From Doris montereyensis (Eukaryota > Mollusca > Gastropoda > Nudibranchia > Dorididae), in assembly GCA_037039925.1 (NCBI GenBank), contig JAXRKP010000027.1, positions 272,501-336,500 of the forward strand: a stretch of DNA of 64,000 nucleotides. The letters are read 5' to 3'. The translations under genes and the position numbers were made by a program. The notes beneath the pieces are model-generated. The model searched no databases. It was not told the DNA's origin and worked only from the letters and a program-made list of their open reading frames with translations. This document shows, piece after piece, positions 10,861-51,900 of this stretch (position 1 is the stretch's first letter; each line of letters opens with the position of its first letter).

Positions 10861-12155
10861 AAATTCATAATCCCCGAAAAAGAAAAAGAACATGTACTAC
10901 CTTCTTTCCATCCCATTCTAAAGTTGACAAAGTTTGAATTTCGTTCTCTACCTGTGACATACAGATTTTCAAATTTTTCATGGGTGTCTTTGACGTGTTA
11001 GCAATTTGTATTTTGAATTTTAAAGTTTGTTTTCCATGATCCCTCCATATTTAAGACAAATTTCATTGTATTGTCATGCCAAGTTAAAAGGTTATATAAA
11101 TATTTTTTGAATTTGTTTGGTTGTGTAATGATGAACCCTTTTAAGTGGTAACCATTCCCAAAGGTGCAACTATAGTGTCATTTAAATTGTCCCTAAACTC
11201 TGTTATTTGTGTGGTAAAGTAAAGCTGCTAGCCGTCAGATCTCTTACAAGGCTTTGCTCTTCGTGCTCACAGGGCATGTGTAGCCCTGCTTTCTTTAGAA
11301 AGCATCTCTCTCTGTGTACCCATTTGGCTCCATGTAAGAGATGTATGGCTTCTTTCATTGCCAACACAGACATTGTATTCATTTTAGCTTGTCCTTTTAT
11401 CCCTGCTCTGTCACATGTGTTTCTATGTGTCGTCAATCTGTCTTTCTTCAGGTCTAATTGCGTGTTGTGACTAATGCATATGTTGATGTTCCTGCCACAT
11501 TGGTCCTAATTGTGCTGATTATTTGAGGCCTTTCGTTTTTTGTTGTTTTTTTTACTCTAGTTGTATTCTTTCTAGGTTTAACGAGTTATTATTGTAAAAC
11601 TATGGGCTGGCCTTTGTTCTTACACTTCACTAAGTTTTGTTTAGCTGTATTTAGTTTTGGTCTATCAAAATGTGTAGTCAGTTATTCTTCTTCATGGGTG
11701 AGAGGTCGTGTTGGAGACTTGAAATGAATGAGCTAGTAATATGTCAGTTTTGAAAATGGGTGAAATAGTGCTGTCTTGAAATTGAACTCTCTTTTCGGTT
11801 GGTGTTGATGACGTTATTGACACATGGGGATTCCTCAACTCATCATCATTATTTATGTTGTCCTCACAACAGTTAGAGACTGTCGATGTGGAAGGCTCAC
11901 AAAAGCTTAGAGAAGATTTGGTGTAATGATTGAGTCAAGGTAACTTGTTTGCTTCATTTGCTGGACCTACATCGTCCATGAAAGCTATTTAAGTAGCTCA
12001 TTGTCTGCTATATCTGTTTTGTGTGTAGTCTGTGATGGTTCATCTTCAAACTACTGCAGTATTTCCTGTGTCATCGCTTACTGCCATTGTATAGATTCTA
12101 TATAGATGTCTTGTAATTTTGACGGTATGTAAAGACAACCGTGTAATGTCTTAAC
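10861..12155. other. Unassigned intergenic stretch
   Basis: No gene or repeat family recognised. A T-rich run lies at 11540-11560. An open frame of 87 codons at 11207-11470 (+) is Cys-rich but shows no domain and is mirrored by a 77-codon frame on the other strand; I do not consider either coding. The first WDR12 exon (start codon and about 15-20 residues) might lie here but I could not find it. Confidence 0.35.
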
Positions 12156-12159
12156 GAAA

Positions 12160-12425
12160 CGTGAGCATACCAGGCAGTCATTCACTTTCAACCAAGATTA
12201 AAGCTCGTCCCATATGTTGTATTTATTTAATTTATCTGCCGATTTCAAAACATTTTCAGACTGTGTTTCTGGTTTTGTCTCTTTTAGTTTTCTTCACTAC
12301 TCTTCTTAGATTATATTTCATTTCAGCTGCTTGTACTCTAATGTATTCCTTACTGTCTATGGTCTAGATTTCGCTACCATAGAGGAGGGAGTAGGACTAG
12401 TAAACTATGTTGTACATGTATTACA
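12160..12425 (-). mobile_element. LINE 3' fragment (same family as 52.7 kb and 58.7 kb)
   Basis: On the minus strand the region reads, across two frames, VQAAEMKYNLRRVVKKTKR followed by DKTRNT-like residues. This is the terminal RT-downstream segment also visible at 59140-59230 and 53775-53830 on the plus strand, so all belong to one LINE family. Only about 250 bases are present. Confidence 0.6.
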
Positions 12426-12534
12426 GTGTTTTCTGAGTCAACCACACTCAAAGTTCAAGACACCCAGCTTTATAAATTATAATAAAGAGAAATCGTAACC
12501 CAACATTATTTACGAAAGCATGCTTGTATATATG

Positions 12535-12535
<1 letters not shown>

Positions 12536-12599
<64 letters not shown>
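12536..12599. repeat. (TA)n microsatellite
   Basis: Uninterrupted alternating TA over about 60 bases. Confidence 0.95.
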
Positions 12600-12601
<2 letters not shown>

Positions 12602-12707
12602 CAGTTTAAAAAAGAAAATTTCATACAAATTTGACATACTCCAGCAGATGAAGTAGTCTTGACACTGTGCAAAAATAAAAATCGAAACTTTATTTATCCA
12701 AGAGTTG

Positions 12708-13025
12708 TGTCTGTGGCCGAGCTGGTTAGGCTACCAAACTGGGGACTGGGGATCATGAGGTCCCGAGTTCGAATCCTAGCAAAGCCAAGTCCAATGTTGT
12801 ATTCTTTGGGAAAGACATTTAACACGCATTTTCCCCACTCTGCCCAGGTGTAAATGGGTACAAGTACTAGCTTAAGAGTAAAGATTATGCGTCACACTAG
12901 CGTCCTGGCCAGTAGGGATTGTTGTCACCTGTTCCGCTTCATGTTATAGAAACTAGGATAAGCTCTCTCAAGGGGAGGTGAAAACCGGAAGGGAATGCCT
13001 TTTATCTCTGCAGTATCATAAAGGT
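12708..13025 (+). mobile_element. tRNA-derived SINE (class II tRNA-like head)
   Basis: The head from about 12711 has an A box TGGCCGAGCTGG and a B box GAGTTCGAATCC about 45 bases later, with a long variable arm-like segment between, as in tRNA-Ser/Leu. The body then reads GGGAAAGACATTTAACACG, CCCAGGTGTAAATGGGTAC and, near 12980, GGTGAAAACCGGAAGGGA, phrases I know from metazoan SINE central domains. It therefore is a SINE rather than a tRNA gene: no tRNA acceptor pairing and a non-tRNA body. It lies just upstream of the first WDR12 exon found. Confidence 0.75.
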
Positions 13026-13134
13026 TGATTTTGTTATTTCCTTTCTTTATGTTCTATATATATTCTACTTTATAATGAAACTGTATGTTCAGGTCTTTCT
13101 TCCTTGTAACAACATGTTATTTTGTCATCCATAG

Positions 13135-40477
<27,343 letters not shown>

Positions 40478-40559
40478 CCATGAATGCCAATGATATGAGT
40501 GTTCTGCTTCGTTTAATTTCATTTTGTCTTCCATTAGAACCATTTGAACATGTAAGAAT

Positions 40560-41090
40560 GCTGAGACTTCTGAGAGTGTTTGTTCTTTGAGATTTTTTAT
40601 ATTTATGGAAAAACTTACAGGAAAAAAGTTTATACAGACCTTACGCAAACAATCATCACTCAGACAATGGCATGCACACATTGCCCAATAGTTATTGATG
40701 AAGCACATACGATAGCGTTAGTTTTTAACAATATCAAGAAAGCATTTAGTAAAGCCCACAAAGCAATCTCACAAACAAAGACAATGAAAATTCAATTAAT
40801 GACATTCAACAGGATATAGACACATACATGATCATGTATAGACAAAGCTTTCCAAACAAAACAGTGTATTTTAGAGCACCAATTGCACCCAACATATACG
40901 ACGGTACAAATTTGGGCTTGGATTGCTGGGTGAACAGGGGAACGGAAAGCTGTCACCAGTCAATTGCAAGGACAGAGAGACGAGCACGAGTCATTATAAA
41001 CTCAGAAATGAGAATGAAGTTCATAATGAATGCACAAATTCACGAATATTATCTGCATGCATGCAGACCGACCTGCAAGTAACATTAAAT
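40560..41090 (+). pseudogene. Relic ORF of the unnamed GLGLLGEQG family, copy B
   Basis: Starting 80 bases after the WDR12 stop, the plus strand reads KVYTDLTQTIITQTMACTHC, DEAHTIALVFNNIKKAFSKA and HKAISQTKTMK, aligning with copy A (YTQLTKQILSKTLECTDNV, LNSINEALSQVHSLIS). After shifts at about 40800 and 40920 come RQSFPNKTVYFRAP, GLGLLGEQG and then SIARTERRARVIINSEMRM with a C-terminal tail HEYYLHACRPTCK. The shared motif string in two diverged copies of opposite orientation shows a real protein family rather than a chance frame. Function unknown. Confidence 0.6.
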
Positions 41091-41489
41091 GTACATAGTG
41101 ATACATATCTTATTTCATTGTGTTTTAAGAGTTATTCCTTCAATGATATTGTTTGTTTCCGTTTGTCTCATTATTGGAGTATTACAAAAACCGATATTGT
41201 TCTCTTCATCGTGATGACTGCAAACTATCTTTTAATATGTACGTACATGTATGTATTGTCCTTATTTTGTGAAAGTTTGATGGAATTCGCCTGTGCAGAT
41301 TTTGTGTTAAAGCGTTTTACTTAAAATCCTATGTCTGTTACTGTACTGAAATGATGGGCCTATTTGAGGCCTTGATTGTGTGGAAACGAAATGCTTCTTG
41401 ATAAATTTCTTTCATCAGTCTATAGCAACACTCTAAAGTTGGGGGAAGTATTTGTTGTCGATAGCTATCTTAGCCAGACACAAGCTGAT

Positions 41490-41640
41490 TAATTGACCTA
41501 TAAATTACCATTAAGCGGGCAAAGCTAGCAGGGAGCCGAACACTACCTGGCGGCCCTTTGCGTTACCCAGGTGCACCGCGTCGGCTAACTAAGAGGGACG
41601 AGTTTTGTAGGCTGTGAAAGAAATAGGCAGTTCCTGCCAA
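41490..41640. repeat. Short repeat shared with 38.7 kb
   Basis: Phrases aaattaccattaagcgggca, acactacctggcggcccttt and cggctaactaagagg parallel 38685-38795. Probably a scrap of the same LINE or of a SINE using its tail. Confidence 0.5.
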
Positions 41641-41649
41641 CCGCCCGTG

Positions 41650-43680
41650 TGCGGAAGGAAAAGAGATAATTTTATTGGGTAGTATTGTAGCTGAAATTAT
41701 TTGTCAATCTAATTAGTGATACTGTTATCATCATATAGCCCTACCCTGTTTGGAGTCTATAAATTCCTTTGCATCAACCGAATCACAAATTTGCATATTT
41801 TTTTATTACTGAGTCAACATAGACACATTTTGTGTAGAAAAGTTTTAAAATTTCTATACACAAGTACATTTGTACCATTACTCAACCTTCCAAGCCTGGA
41901 TTGTATGCTTCAACTACTTCAAGTCATTAATTTTAAATAAATGAAGCATGTTGTTACAAAATGCATAATTGTAAGTATTTATGACAGTGGTTGCCAATAA
42001 AAGATCGACTGTGGTATGCCTGTGGTGTGATTCCGTGTTTTAAGAACTTTATCTAAAGATGATACAATGGGACCCGATCTATGTGTGAGTTTTGCATGTG
42101 TTATTTGTGATAATTTATGCTCAGTGTCCCGTACTTTTGATTGTATGTGACTTTATCAATGTCATTGTCACGAAAAAAGAAGGCAAGTCTGATAGAGGTC
42201 AAGCTGTCTTTGTGTTTCGTGTGCTCGTTTCCAACAACTGCCATATTGTTTTAATACCTGCCCGAGCTCAGAGATGAGTATCTGTCTGACTTGTAATTTT
42301 GTTGTCCACAAAATGTGCTGTTGTCTCGCATTTTATCACACATCAGTGGCTTTCTCTTTGCCTGTTTTTCTTTATGTGTTACGTTTTTCTTTCCACATAT
42401 TCAGCACAATTCACTGACGGCAAAATGATGATTCACTAGGGTGTGATCCATACTAGATTTATGTGAAAAAATAAAGGGGTCAGTGAAAATCGATTGGATA
42501 AAGGAAAATCGGTTAAAATTGATTTACACTCGAGGAAGACATGTTTGCGTACTTAACTTAGGCAAAAAAGGGAGTGGGTGGAGGAAGAACGTTTTTTGTA
42601 ATGGTTTGTGACAGCAAAATTATTTTTTCTACAAAGTAAAGTGTGCGATAACCAATCTTTGAAATGAACTCATTTTTGTTAACTACGTTCGCATAGTTTT
42701 TTTTTTAACAATTAGATAAAATATAACCCAAGTAAAAAAAACGAGAAATATACATACATATTAAAAATGTTTTTCTCTCAGAAAAGTCACACATCCAAGA
42801 GAAATGATACTTTCAGTGACTTTCACAGAGAACAGACAAGACGTTGATACTATGGTAGAAACAAAGACTGAGACAATCGGTATGAGAGACGCGCTGTTAG
42901 TTATAGCGAGATAAAATAGTGATCAGCTGCCCGGGAATCCAGCTGACCGTGCTTGACCCCTAACAGGTGAGCGCACGTGGATAATTAATGAGTTTTGCCG
43001 GCCACAACTAAGAAAGAGGGAGGTTTGTACAGGAGTTCGACGCTGTGCTTTCCTTTTACTTTTACTTTTTCAATTCTCCTTTATCTTGCTGTTTCACCTT
43101 AATCCACACTGAGATCAACACAATGGTAGATGGGGTAATTATCAATGAGTATGACTAGTTGCACAAGAAGTACAGATGGAAAGTGACATTTTCAATGGTT
43201 TTCTTATTATCATAGAGGTTTCATCATGGTTCTTGAGACAATCCCAGCATAGTTATTAATTATTACTATTATTAGTAATACAATAAGCACAGTACTAGCT
43301 GTCTAAGAACTTGTCGTCTTCACTGTAAGTTACAGCACAGTCCATCTACCAGCACATATTTTCAGAGAAACAGATTTTTCCTTTATAAATCCGCCCCTTG
43401 ACAACATGCCCGGACCAGCTAACAACATGGTGCTGATACTACTTTACAGTGATAGCAAACTCGCCATACCTCATTACCTGCCGGACGGCAAAGTGCCAAT
43501 TTCATTTGCCTGGGCGAAGCAAACAATTGTCGCCTAGCATAGGTCATTAACAGTGATTCTTACCCTACCTGCAAGACAGGACTGCATCATAATGCAAAAT
43601 GTTTTGTGTAGGCAAAACAAACTGGTATAGCTATATCCATCATTGCTTAACGTATGTTACAAAAACATTTGAGGTTAATT
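41650..43680. other. Intergenic stretch without recognised gene
   Basis: Includes possible poly(A) signals for WDR12 at 41936 and 41996. Otherwise AT-rich without a motif or repeat that I could place. Confidence 0.35.
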
Positions 43681-43687
43681 TTTGTCA

Positions 43688-44006
43688 ATCTTGATTTGAT
43701 TTAACCCACATCCACAACTTATAACTATGGCGGTCTCAGGGGTTTTGGTGGTAGGATGTTTAATTTTGCCCGGACTGCCCTGTAAACAGCCAAAGGATCT
43801 TTAACGTGCAGTGTTGAGATCTGCACACAGGACCTCTGTTTTATCGTCCGTCTCAATGGGACTAAGTATTGACCCACCTCCCTGGACCAAGGGGTCGAGT
43901 TTGCTCGAAAAACTCGAGAAAACTTTTCAACCGTTGGTGAGGCTCGAACCCACTACCTTTTGGTTGAGAGGCTGACGCCTTGCCTCTGGACTACTGAGTC
44001 CCCCTT
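43688..44006 (-). mobile_element. tRNA-derived SINE, copy 1 of 3
   Basis: On the minus strand the head reads from about 44006 with a tRNA-like start and a B box GGTTCGAGCC at about 43950-43959. The body (read on the plus strand) holds ttgcccggactgccctgtaa, acagccaaaggatctttaac, gtgcagtgttgagatctgca and ends atttgatttaacccacatcc. The same body occurs at 58090-58352 and 62965-63298, all in the same orientation. Confidence 0.85.
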
Positions 44007-44009
44007 TTG

Positions 44010-47000
44010 TCAAGCATATCAAATATAAATGTTCAAACCAATGTGATGTTGGTGAGTGAGGAAACTCATTGATTTGCTGCATGCTTGTCAGGTAGAAATG
44101 GACAGCCATTGGCAAGACAAGGTTATGTCCGTTTCCTAGCACAACTTTTCAATCTCCCACTCCCAAAGAATGTGTTCTTAGACCGCTACTTCTGTATTAT
44201 TTACTATTAGTATTCAGTTTACTGTTCTACAAACAGATTCTAGTCATTTTCTTAAAAATCAATCCAAAGTACAATGCTTTCTATTTGTATACATCACTAT
44301 TAGTATCCTTTATTTTCAATGTGACAAAACACATTAATGGTAGTATTTATTATTAGATCATCAGGATATTTACACAACATCATATTCATATCTTACAATT
44401 AATTTGACATCCCATACATTTTTTGTTACTCAACACACAAATGATGAAATTGAAATTGTATATACAAATAACTATTGCAATACAAAAAGAAGAGCGTGTT
44501 GTGGCTCAAATCAAGTAGTATAAGTAAGAGTGAGATTGTTTAAAAAGACATCAGCATATCGTCAGTGGCGCACAAAACGTGCCTGAGTACAGTTAACCAC
44601 TTTTTTTGCAAGACAAAAAAGTGATTTAAATAAAGCTAATCTTGACTTTCGCCCCAAGAAGAATAAAAGTTATCATACATATTCTATATTTTGACTTAAT
44701 TGATATTGACCTTTTTGAAAAATATCTGTCGAAAAGAGAAATATTGGACTTCAGTGTTTTTCGTGGTAAAATTGTCACTGAGGATACTGACTTGACTATT
44801 TTTCCTGAAATATTTCTGTTGTCTTTTTACGGGCCTATAGACTAAAAAATAAAAAGTGATTTATCAAACAGTTTTATTACAGTATATAGTCGTATTAGTT
44901 GTGTCATTTCGATACTGATTTGTATTTATAGTTGAATATGATTGAATTTGAAGAGGGGGAAACATTTCAAAAATACAAAAGAAAACCGTACCGTATCTAG
45001 CCTTGGCCAGAAACACCAGGAGAAGTTAGCTACAAATTTTGTGTTTCACTTTGATGAACTTAATATCACTAGGTTTATTTTTTAAAAATAGCCGTATGCC
45101 TGAAACGAAACAGGGTCAGCAAAGAAGTCGGGTACAAACTAAAGAAACTAATGTCAAATACTTAGAAAGTATTAATAATCTGTCTCAGCGCCTATAAATT
45201 AAAGGGAAATGCGTGGTATTACATCTAAATCCTATTGACCGACTGTTAACTGCCGTGCTGCTACCAGCCGATCTGCGTGAAAGAGCCGGGTAAAGGAGAT
45301 AAGCGGGAGGAAGTGGGACCGATGACATCAAAGGCCAGTGATCCAGCAGTGCAGACTGTTACATTACCACTACTACTAGTGGTTGGTGAATGTGAAGGGG
45401 TGAGTACAGGGGATGAACGAGAGGTGGAGGAAAGGTTGACGAATTTGACGGGCAGAGTGGGGATAGTGCTGGTTGTCAATGTCAAGCGAGCACTACTACT
45501 AGATGAAAGAACGGATGAGTCAAGCACACTGTCATTAGGTTGTGTTATTTCCGTACTTATTGTAACAGCAGGATCAATTATTCAACGTTTCGCACACACT
45601 TCTGCAAGTTGTTTACGACAAGATTATGAAATGATGAGTTTAAGTTTTGGCATGATGAAGATAGAGATCTTAGTTAATTCTTATGGTACACACTTCTTGT
45701 AAACAATAATTTTAAAGTCACAAAATGAAACTTACCGTCTTTGAATAATGAAAGCCAACTTATCAATAAAGAGTAACATTGCATACAAAAACCAATGCCT
45801 AGTTTTGACACTGTGAGTGTGATAACAACTATAGATGAAAATATCAATAATAGTAGTAACAGTATTCAAATAAATCATCACTGCCATCATGCGTTGAAAT
45901 GTAAAGAATAGTATTATTAGTATTGAGAAAGCGAAATATACTGAAGGCACAGGAAACAAAACACGGCACTGCAGAAACTGGTTGTCGATCAGGCTCCGGA
46001 GGAATCGGAAGTCTCGAATTGAGACATCTGGCCTTCTCTGTGAGTCTTCGCGGAGAGAGAGTAAAACTGAACATAGCTATGATCATATAAGGGGGATAGC
46101 TCTTGAGCACACCGATTGACATCAAGCAATTGAAAAATTATTATAAAATAAAGACGTTTGGTTGAATGTGTAATGGGTCACTGTATGGATAGGAAATAGT
46201 GAAAGTGAAAGCTTTCCAAAGGGCATGGGCGGATCTATTTACTGTAGAAGTGTACGAGTTCTTTAGGCCCCAATGAAAGGTTATCCGTTCGTGATTCTAA
46301 GTGATTTTCCCGAAGATGTTGGTATGGGTCACTTTCAAATGCCGTTTTGATCAGAAAGAGTTGAATATTAAAGTATTTAAAGTGAAGCAGATGAGTTGAA
46401 CTGAAAGAAAATGCCATCATCCCAATTTTGATACTTTGACTTTGACCCAAAATCACCCACTCCAGGTGCCACATTTCCCCTGAACAGGTGAAAGACAAGG
46501 CTGAAAATGTTCTTTTTGAAGATTCTTTTATCTATTTAAATATCTCATAAAGATAACTCCAAGGCTGAATTTGGAGTATTTTTATAGTTAAAGTTAAAGA
46601 TAAAAACAAATAACCTGATGGAAAAGAAAGGGGCACATTTTAAATGAAAAGATTTCTAGACACCTGGTTAAACAAGAAGTAAAGTAGTTTTCGATACAAA
46701 TAGTTTCTTCTTACGATTCTTAGTATGGGAAATTAATTGTTTTTGAGTAAGGTAAAACCTGTTGATGTGGCAATGATTTTTCTGAAATAAAAGTTATAAG
46801 AATTTCTGAAATGCAGACATAGTTATCGAGGTTACAATTTAAAAGATAAAACAAGGTGGTGACTGCATTGAGTGACTATAAAATGAACTCTTTGTGACGT
46901 GAAGGAAACACGCTTGAGTATGACACGACCTATCAAAACTGTCACCTCGGCATGAAAAGCACTTAACTCCAGCAGAGAAACGATAGACGATACGATGGAA
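44010..47000. other. Intergenic stretch between WDR12 and MSL1
   Basis: No recognised gene. Possible MSL1 3' UTR on the right: an AATAAA on the minus strand lies at 47029-47034. The region 45260-45702 is treated separately. Confidence 0.3.
45261..45702. other. Unassigned open segment, less AT-rich than its surroundings
   Basis: Open on both strands: 141 codons on plus (45277-45702) and 88 codons on minus (45261-45527). The minus frame is very Ser/Thr/Pro-rich; the plus frame has charged and valine-rich stretches. No domain recognised and no splice partners found. It could be an exon of an unknown gene, a repeat scrap or chance. I do not assign a strand. Confidence 0.25.
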
Positions 47001-47703
47001 AGCATAATTGTATAGTTGAAAATATGTATTTATTTCAAATTAACGACATATTACTTTTAAATTTACAATCATGTGGTGGACTAGACCATTAGCTTTGAAT
47101 ACTTTGATGAAAAATAAGTGACACAAAATGACATGCGCGTACATAAGTGAATTTTGAGCAGCCTGTTTTATGAAAGCTATTTGAAAAATCCAGACTTGCG
47201 CACTTTACGTGTGGCACCGACGATATAATATGAGTTTCAATTTCAACATGACAACAAATAATTTTGATACCTCGAAGCAGTTCTACATAGCTCAGAATCT
47301 GAATGAAAGTGTTTTGTTATGTCTTCTGTCGAGCCATGACATTCAAGTTGAAATTTCTATGACGACAACATTTTTATAGTACCGGTAGTAGCCATCAAAA
47401 TGAAAAGCATGTTGACAAAAACAATTTTCCATTGTTCTGCTGAAACTAAAATAAAGTTACATGTTTAGAGAACGACATTGACGTCATGTTGTAGGACATT
47501 CATTCCGACACTGTGTTTTCCTTATTCCTTTTATAAATAATCGTGCACAAGGAATGAGTTTAGAGAGATTCTGGGAGCTATCAACTGACCCATCTGTTAA
47601 TGAGCAAAATGAGCAGCTGCAAGAAAAAATTACCACTATAACACAAATCTTTCTTGATGTCAACAACCCAGAGATGAGAAATACGAATTCTAGTAATTCT
47701 CTA

Positions 47704-47797
47704 TCAAAATCGTCTTGCTCCATGACCACTATTTGCTTTATGTCGATTTGAAGCTGAAGGTCCAGAGGTTGAGATCTCCCATGGAATTTCAAATTCC
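47704..47797 (-). CDS. MSL1: MSL1 terminal exon
   Basis: Acceptor TTCCTTTCAG. Reads [20 protein letters not shown] then [10 protein letters not shown] and a TGA stop at 47706-47704. The FELPW-like motif near the C-terminus is characteristic of MSL1, as is the basic tail. An AATAAA on this strand at 47034-47029 is a possible poly(A) signal. Confidence 0.88.
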
Positions 47798-48940
47798 CTG
47801 AAAGGAAAATTAAAAAAAGAGAATAAGGACAAAATTAATTGAATTGGCAGTCTTTAATTAGCAAGTGCTCAATTTCTCATTTTAATGTACAACGTCACAC
47901 TTCACTGAAGTATCTTTAGTGACCAGTCTTAATCTTCTTAACTCCACCCACAATTTCCATTTTAATCACTAGTTTGTCATTAATTTAAGGCAAGTAAACT
48001 GAGCAGTCAACTGACAGTCTTCTCTTCTTAACTCCACCCACAAAGCCTTTGTCCTTGAATCACTAGTTTGTCATTAATTTAAGGCAACTTAAACTGAGCA
48101 GTCTTCTGGACTCCACTCACGTTCTTGTCTTGATATCCTAAGTTGCATGAAATGGTGAAGGTACCTAGCTTTTTTAATTGACCAGGCCCCCATCGTGATC
48201 AAGACAGCTTTATCTTATCCAAATTAATGATGTTGACTGGCTTTTCTCCTTTATTTTACATAAATATTTTGTGAAAATGTCACTACCACATGAATAATTA
48301 TTCTTTTTTTATATTGCAATTCTTAACATGACTTTTAAATATATCAAAAGAAATGAATGTTTATGTTTAATAATAATGCAAAATTTAGATAGTACCCCTA
48401 TCCATGAGGGTCATGCTCGGTTGCACTTTACAAATGTTTAAAAGGTAATGTTTGGGGTTAATAATAAATCTTTGACTAACATCATTAAAAATAAAAAGAT
48501 AAAAAGACAAATGCAGTTATGATGACGGTGATGATAATGACGATGATGAAGATAAGCATTTAAGAAATTTTGAGAATCATTGCCTTCGATCGTGATAGAA
48601 TATGTACATTGCAAATAAGTATACTAAACAAAATCATGTTGATGAGGATGATGATGGTATGATTGTCATGGTGATTGTGATAGTGATGATGATAGGGATG
48701 ATATTAAAGATAAAATTATGGCGGTGGCTGTGATCAAATGATTATAAGCGTTTGATTTCTGCTTTTGATTTTTTGCATTAGCCTCGTCAATGAATAAGAT
48801 TAAATTGTAGTCGAGGTTTAGGACTGATTAAAAATAAAACAAATGATCAGGATGACTAATTACTGGGGTCAAAACTTTCCAATCAATGACTCTCTCTGTC
48901 TCTGTCTCTGTCTCTCTCCTTCCCTCCTCTCCCTCTCCCT

Positions 48941-48997
<57 letters not shown>

Positions 48998-51900
48998 TCC
49001 TCTTTATCTCTCGCCCTCTCTAAATATTATACTAAATATGTTTGTGTTTGAGTAGAAGGCGATTATAAGATGGAATAACTTCATAGCCCACTGTGTTTTG
49101 AACATCTTAAACTTTATTTGGTGAAAGTTGGCTAAATTTTGACCAAGTTACACATTTGTTTGGTGAGGGGAACTTCAAGAATACAGCAAACCTCTTTTTA
49201 AGAAAATAGCATTCAAACTATGCACTAAAAACACCGTTTACACAGATTTCTAGCCATTTTCAAGGCCAAATATTTCATCAGTGTTCATAAAAGATTACTT
49301 CCATTGAAAATGCAAAGAACTCAATTTTCATAAAATAGACCTCGGCTCACATTTTCCTGTTTTCTTGGTTTGAACTCCTTTCACTTCATGATGGGTTTTA
49401 TCAGATCTACACGCATATGTAAGGTTTAATTTTAATCTTTCAGAGTGAGGCTACTAAGGTGAACCAAAAGTCTCTAGGCCTAACTAAAAATAATGAAGAA
49501 ACAATTTAACGCAAGTACCAAGTTACTCATAGCTTACACTTTTCGGTCACATTTCTCTTTGCAATGACAAACCAATTTCTTCCGCCAAGCATTTTGGAAA
49601 TTACAAAGATATATGTAGAAGTAGAAGTCTGAAAAAAGTGTCTGATCTGAATGGAGCAAATGAGAAGTGTGTTTACACGCTGGTCAGGCTGTTGGTCATA
49701 AATATGACATATGAGCGTCATATGGCCTGATAACCAGTTTGATCGTCTGGTTGAGAAAATTTGGCGGTGTGTCATAAGTATATCATACAATACCCATATC
49801 AGGCGGTTCCTGACATTTTACCAACATGCTTGGCCAACACCCGTCGCCAAGTGTTCACCACACAAGCAATACCATGACGTCACAGGGTCGGGTCGGCTTA
49901 TCTTTCCTGTGCTAATATTTCTACTGGGATTGACTGCACACACACAAAAATTATTTCAATTTCGAAACTGATGGCCTTGAATTAAGCCAGGATCCAAGCA
50001 GAACTTGTAAAAAATTTTCTTCCAATAATTTTCTTCCATTTAATTTTTTGCATTCGTATATTTTTATGACTGACGATAAATGTGTGTGTCGTTAGCTAAT
50101 CGATTAATGCATATGATGTGTTGTAGCTCTCTCTCTCTCTAATTATCTCTGTAACTCTTTTTTTCTTTTTCCCTTCATCTGTAACTCTCTCTATCTGTCT
50201 GTCTCTTTCTTTTGTAAATTTGTATTCTTCAAATTACATTCTTTTCATTTGAACTCAAACTTGAACTACGCTAGGTCGGTATGTGATAGCAAACAGTATT
50301 CTGCTTCTTCTTCAATCTCTCTGCCAGCGGGTCAGATCAGTATACGGATTGTCTTCATGAAGTGCATAGTCTTTTGCACTCTCATAGGGCCGTATGGCTT
50401 TTCTTCCAGAGGTGTCTTGCCCGCCATATCACTGTTCTCTCTGATGCATGGAGCGGACACTGCTAGAGAACATGCTAGCAGTATGATGCAGGTATGATGG
50501 TCTGGTATGGCTCTTATGTGTGACAAAGTATGACCAACACGTTGGCTCTGTGTTGGATCCTGTTTTTAGCTGGGTTTAATGTGTCTAGGATGTATGACAG
50601 ACATGTGTGACCGTGTGGTAGGGCCTCAATGACTTGATGGATGGTATGAGTAAGGGAGCACAGTTAATGTAACTACTATGACTGCTGTAAAGCTATCGTA
50701 GACAACTTACCCTGGGGAAACGTATGGTATTGGCTGCCCAAATGCCATTACAGGTAGTGATTCTACAACTTCTATGTGAGTCACTGAAATAAAGAAAAGA
50801 AAATATTTTTAAATGTTCAGTTGATTATATTTATTATGTAATCCCAGTCTTGATGGATTTTCATACATCTGTAAATCTTATAATACACTCAAACCTTTTG
50901 ATAACGCCCTTCTCACTTACCACCAGCTTTTCACCAAGAGGGGAAGAAGAAGAAGAAGAAGAAGAGGAAAATCAAGGAGAACGACGAGGAGAAGGAGAAG
51001 CAGATGAACAAGAAGACAAAGAAATAGAAGACAAAAGACGAGTATGAATGGAAGAAGAAGGAGATGAAAAATGTCTTACTCTCCTGCTAAAAAACAATTG
51101 TACAACGATTACGATACAGTCTGTAAGTTACAACCACTACTCTTTTTAGTTACAACCACTACTCTTTTTTTTAGACCCATCATAGGAAATTAAACTTGTA
51201 TTGTCTTCCCAGTATTCTCTACTGTGCATTATTATTATGATACTATTCCCATTGATGGAAGTCGCCAAACACGCATGTCTATCTCCGCCTGGCCGTTTGT
51301 GGGCAAAGGTGTTGTGCTATCCGCGTAAAGCATTTCCCGGCATTGACACATTGTGAGAGATACTCTTCGTTTTTGTGTAAGGTAGAGAAAATTATCTTTC
51401 TTCATGCTAAAAGCATGTTATTAAAAGAAAAACATCCTTTAACGTTCAAAAGACGTATCATAGCGACATGAAATGCAAGGTAACATAACTAAAACTTCGC
51501 CTTGAAAGGTGAAGGCTGTCGGCTTGAAGATAATGAAGATTGATCACGAACGTCACAGGACTATACGCGTTCAGAGAAGCAAAAAGAAACCTATTTTTCT
51601 TACACAAATAGTGCTTTGACAAAACTTAATCAATTCTATTGATTGTTTGGTCAGATATTTAAAGAGCTGGTGCAGATGGATGTATTCTTGTCTAATACAC
51701 AGAAAGCGGTATTTTTGAAAAATTGCTCCATACGCGGATAGCGAACTGCAACGACAATATGTCTTGCTGTGTTCCTTTTTATTTTGAATATACTATAAAC
51801 ATGATCATTTGCCTATTGTACGTCAATCTTGTTTCAGTTAACAAAACAGAAACTGAAAAGTCTTTTCACAGGCAATGTATCAGTCAATGACATGTGCGTT

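Noticed and set aside
12711..12790. tRNA gene (Ser/Leu-like) on the plus strand
   Set aside because: A and B boxes are good, but the acceptor arms do not pair and the sequence continues into a SINE body.
45732..46125. Minus-strand ORFs with hydrophobic stretches as membrane proteins
   Set aside because: AT-rich chance frames; no start context, no conserved motif.
50850..51047. Glu/Arg-rich small protein
   Set aside because: Translation of a GAA-rich purine tract; low complexity only.
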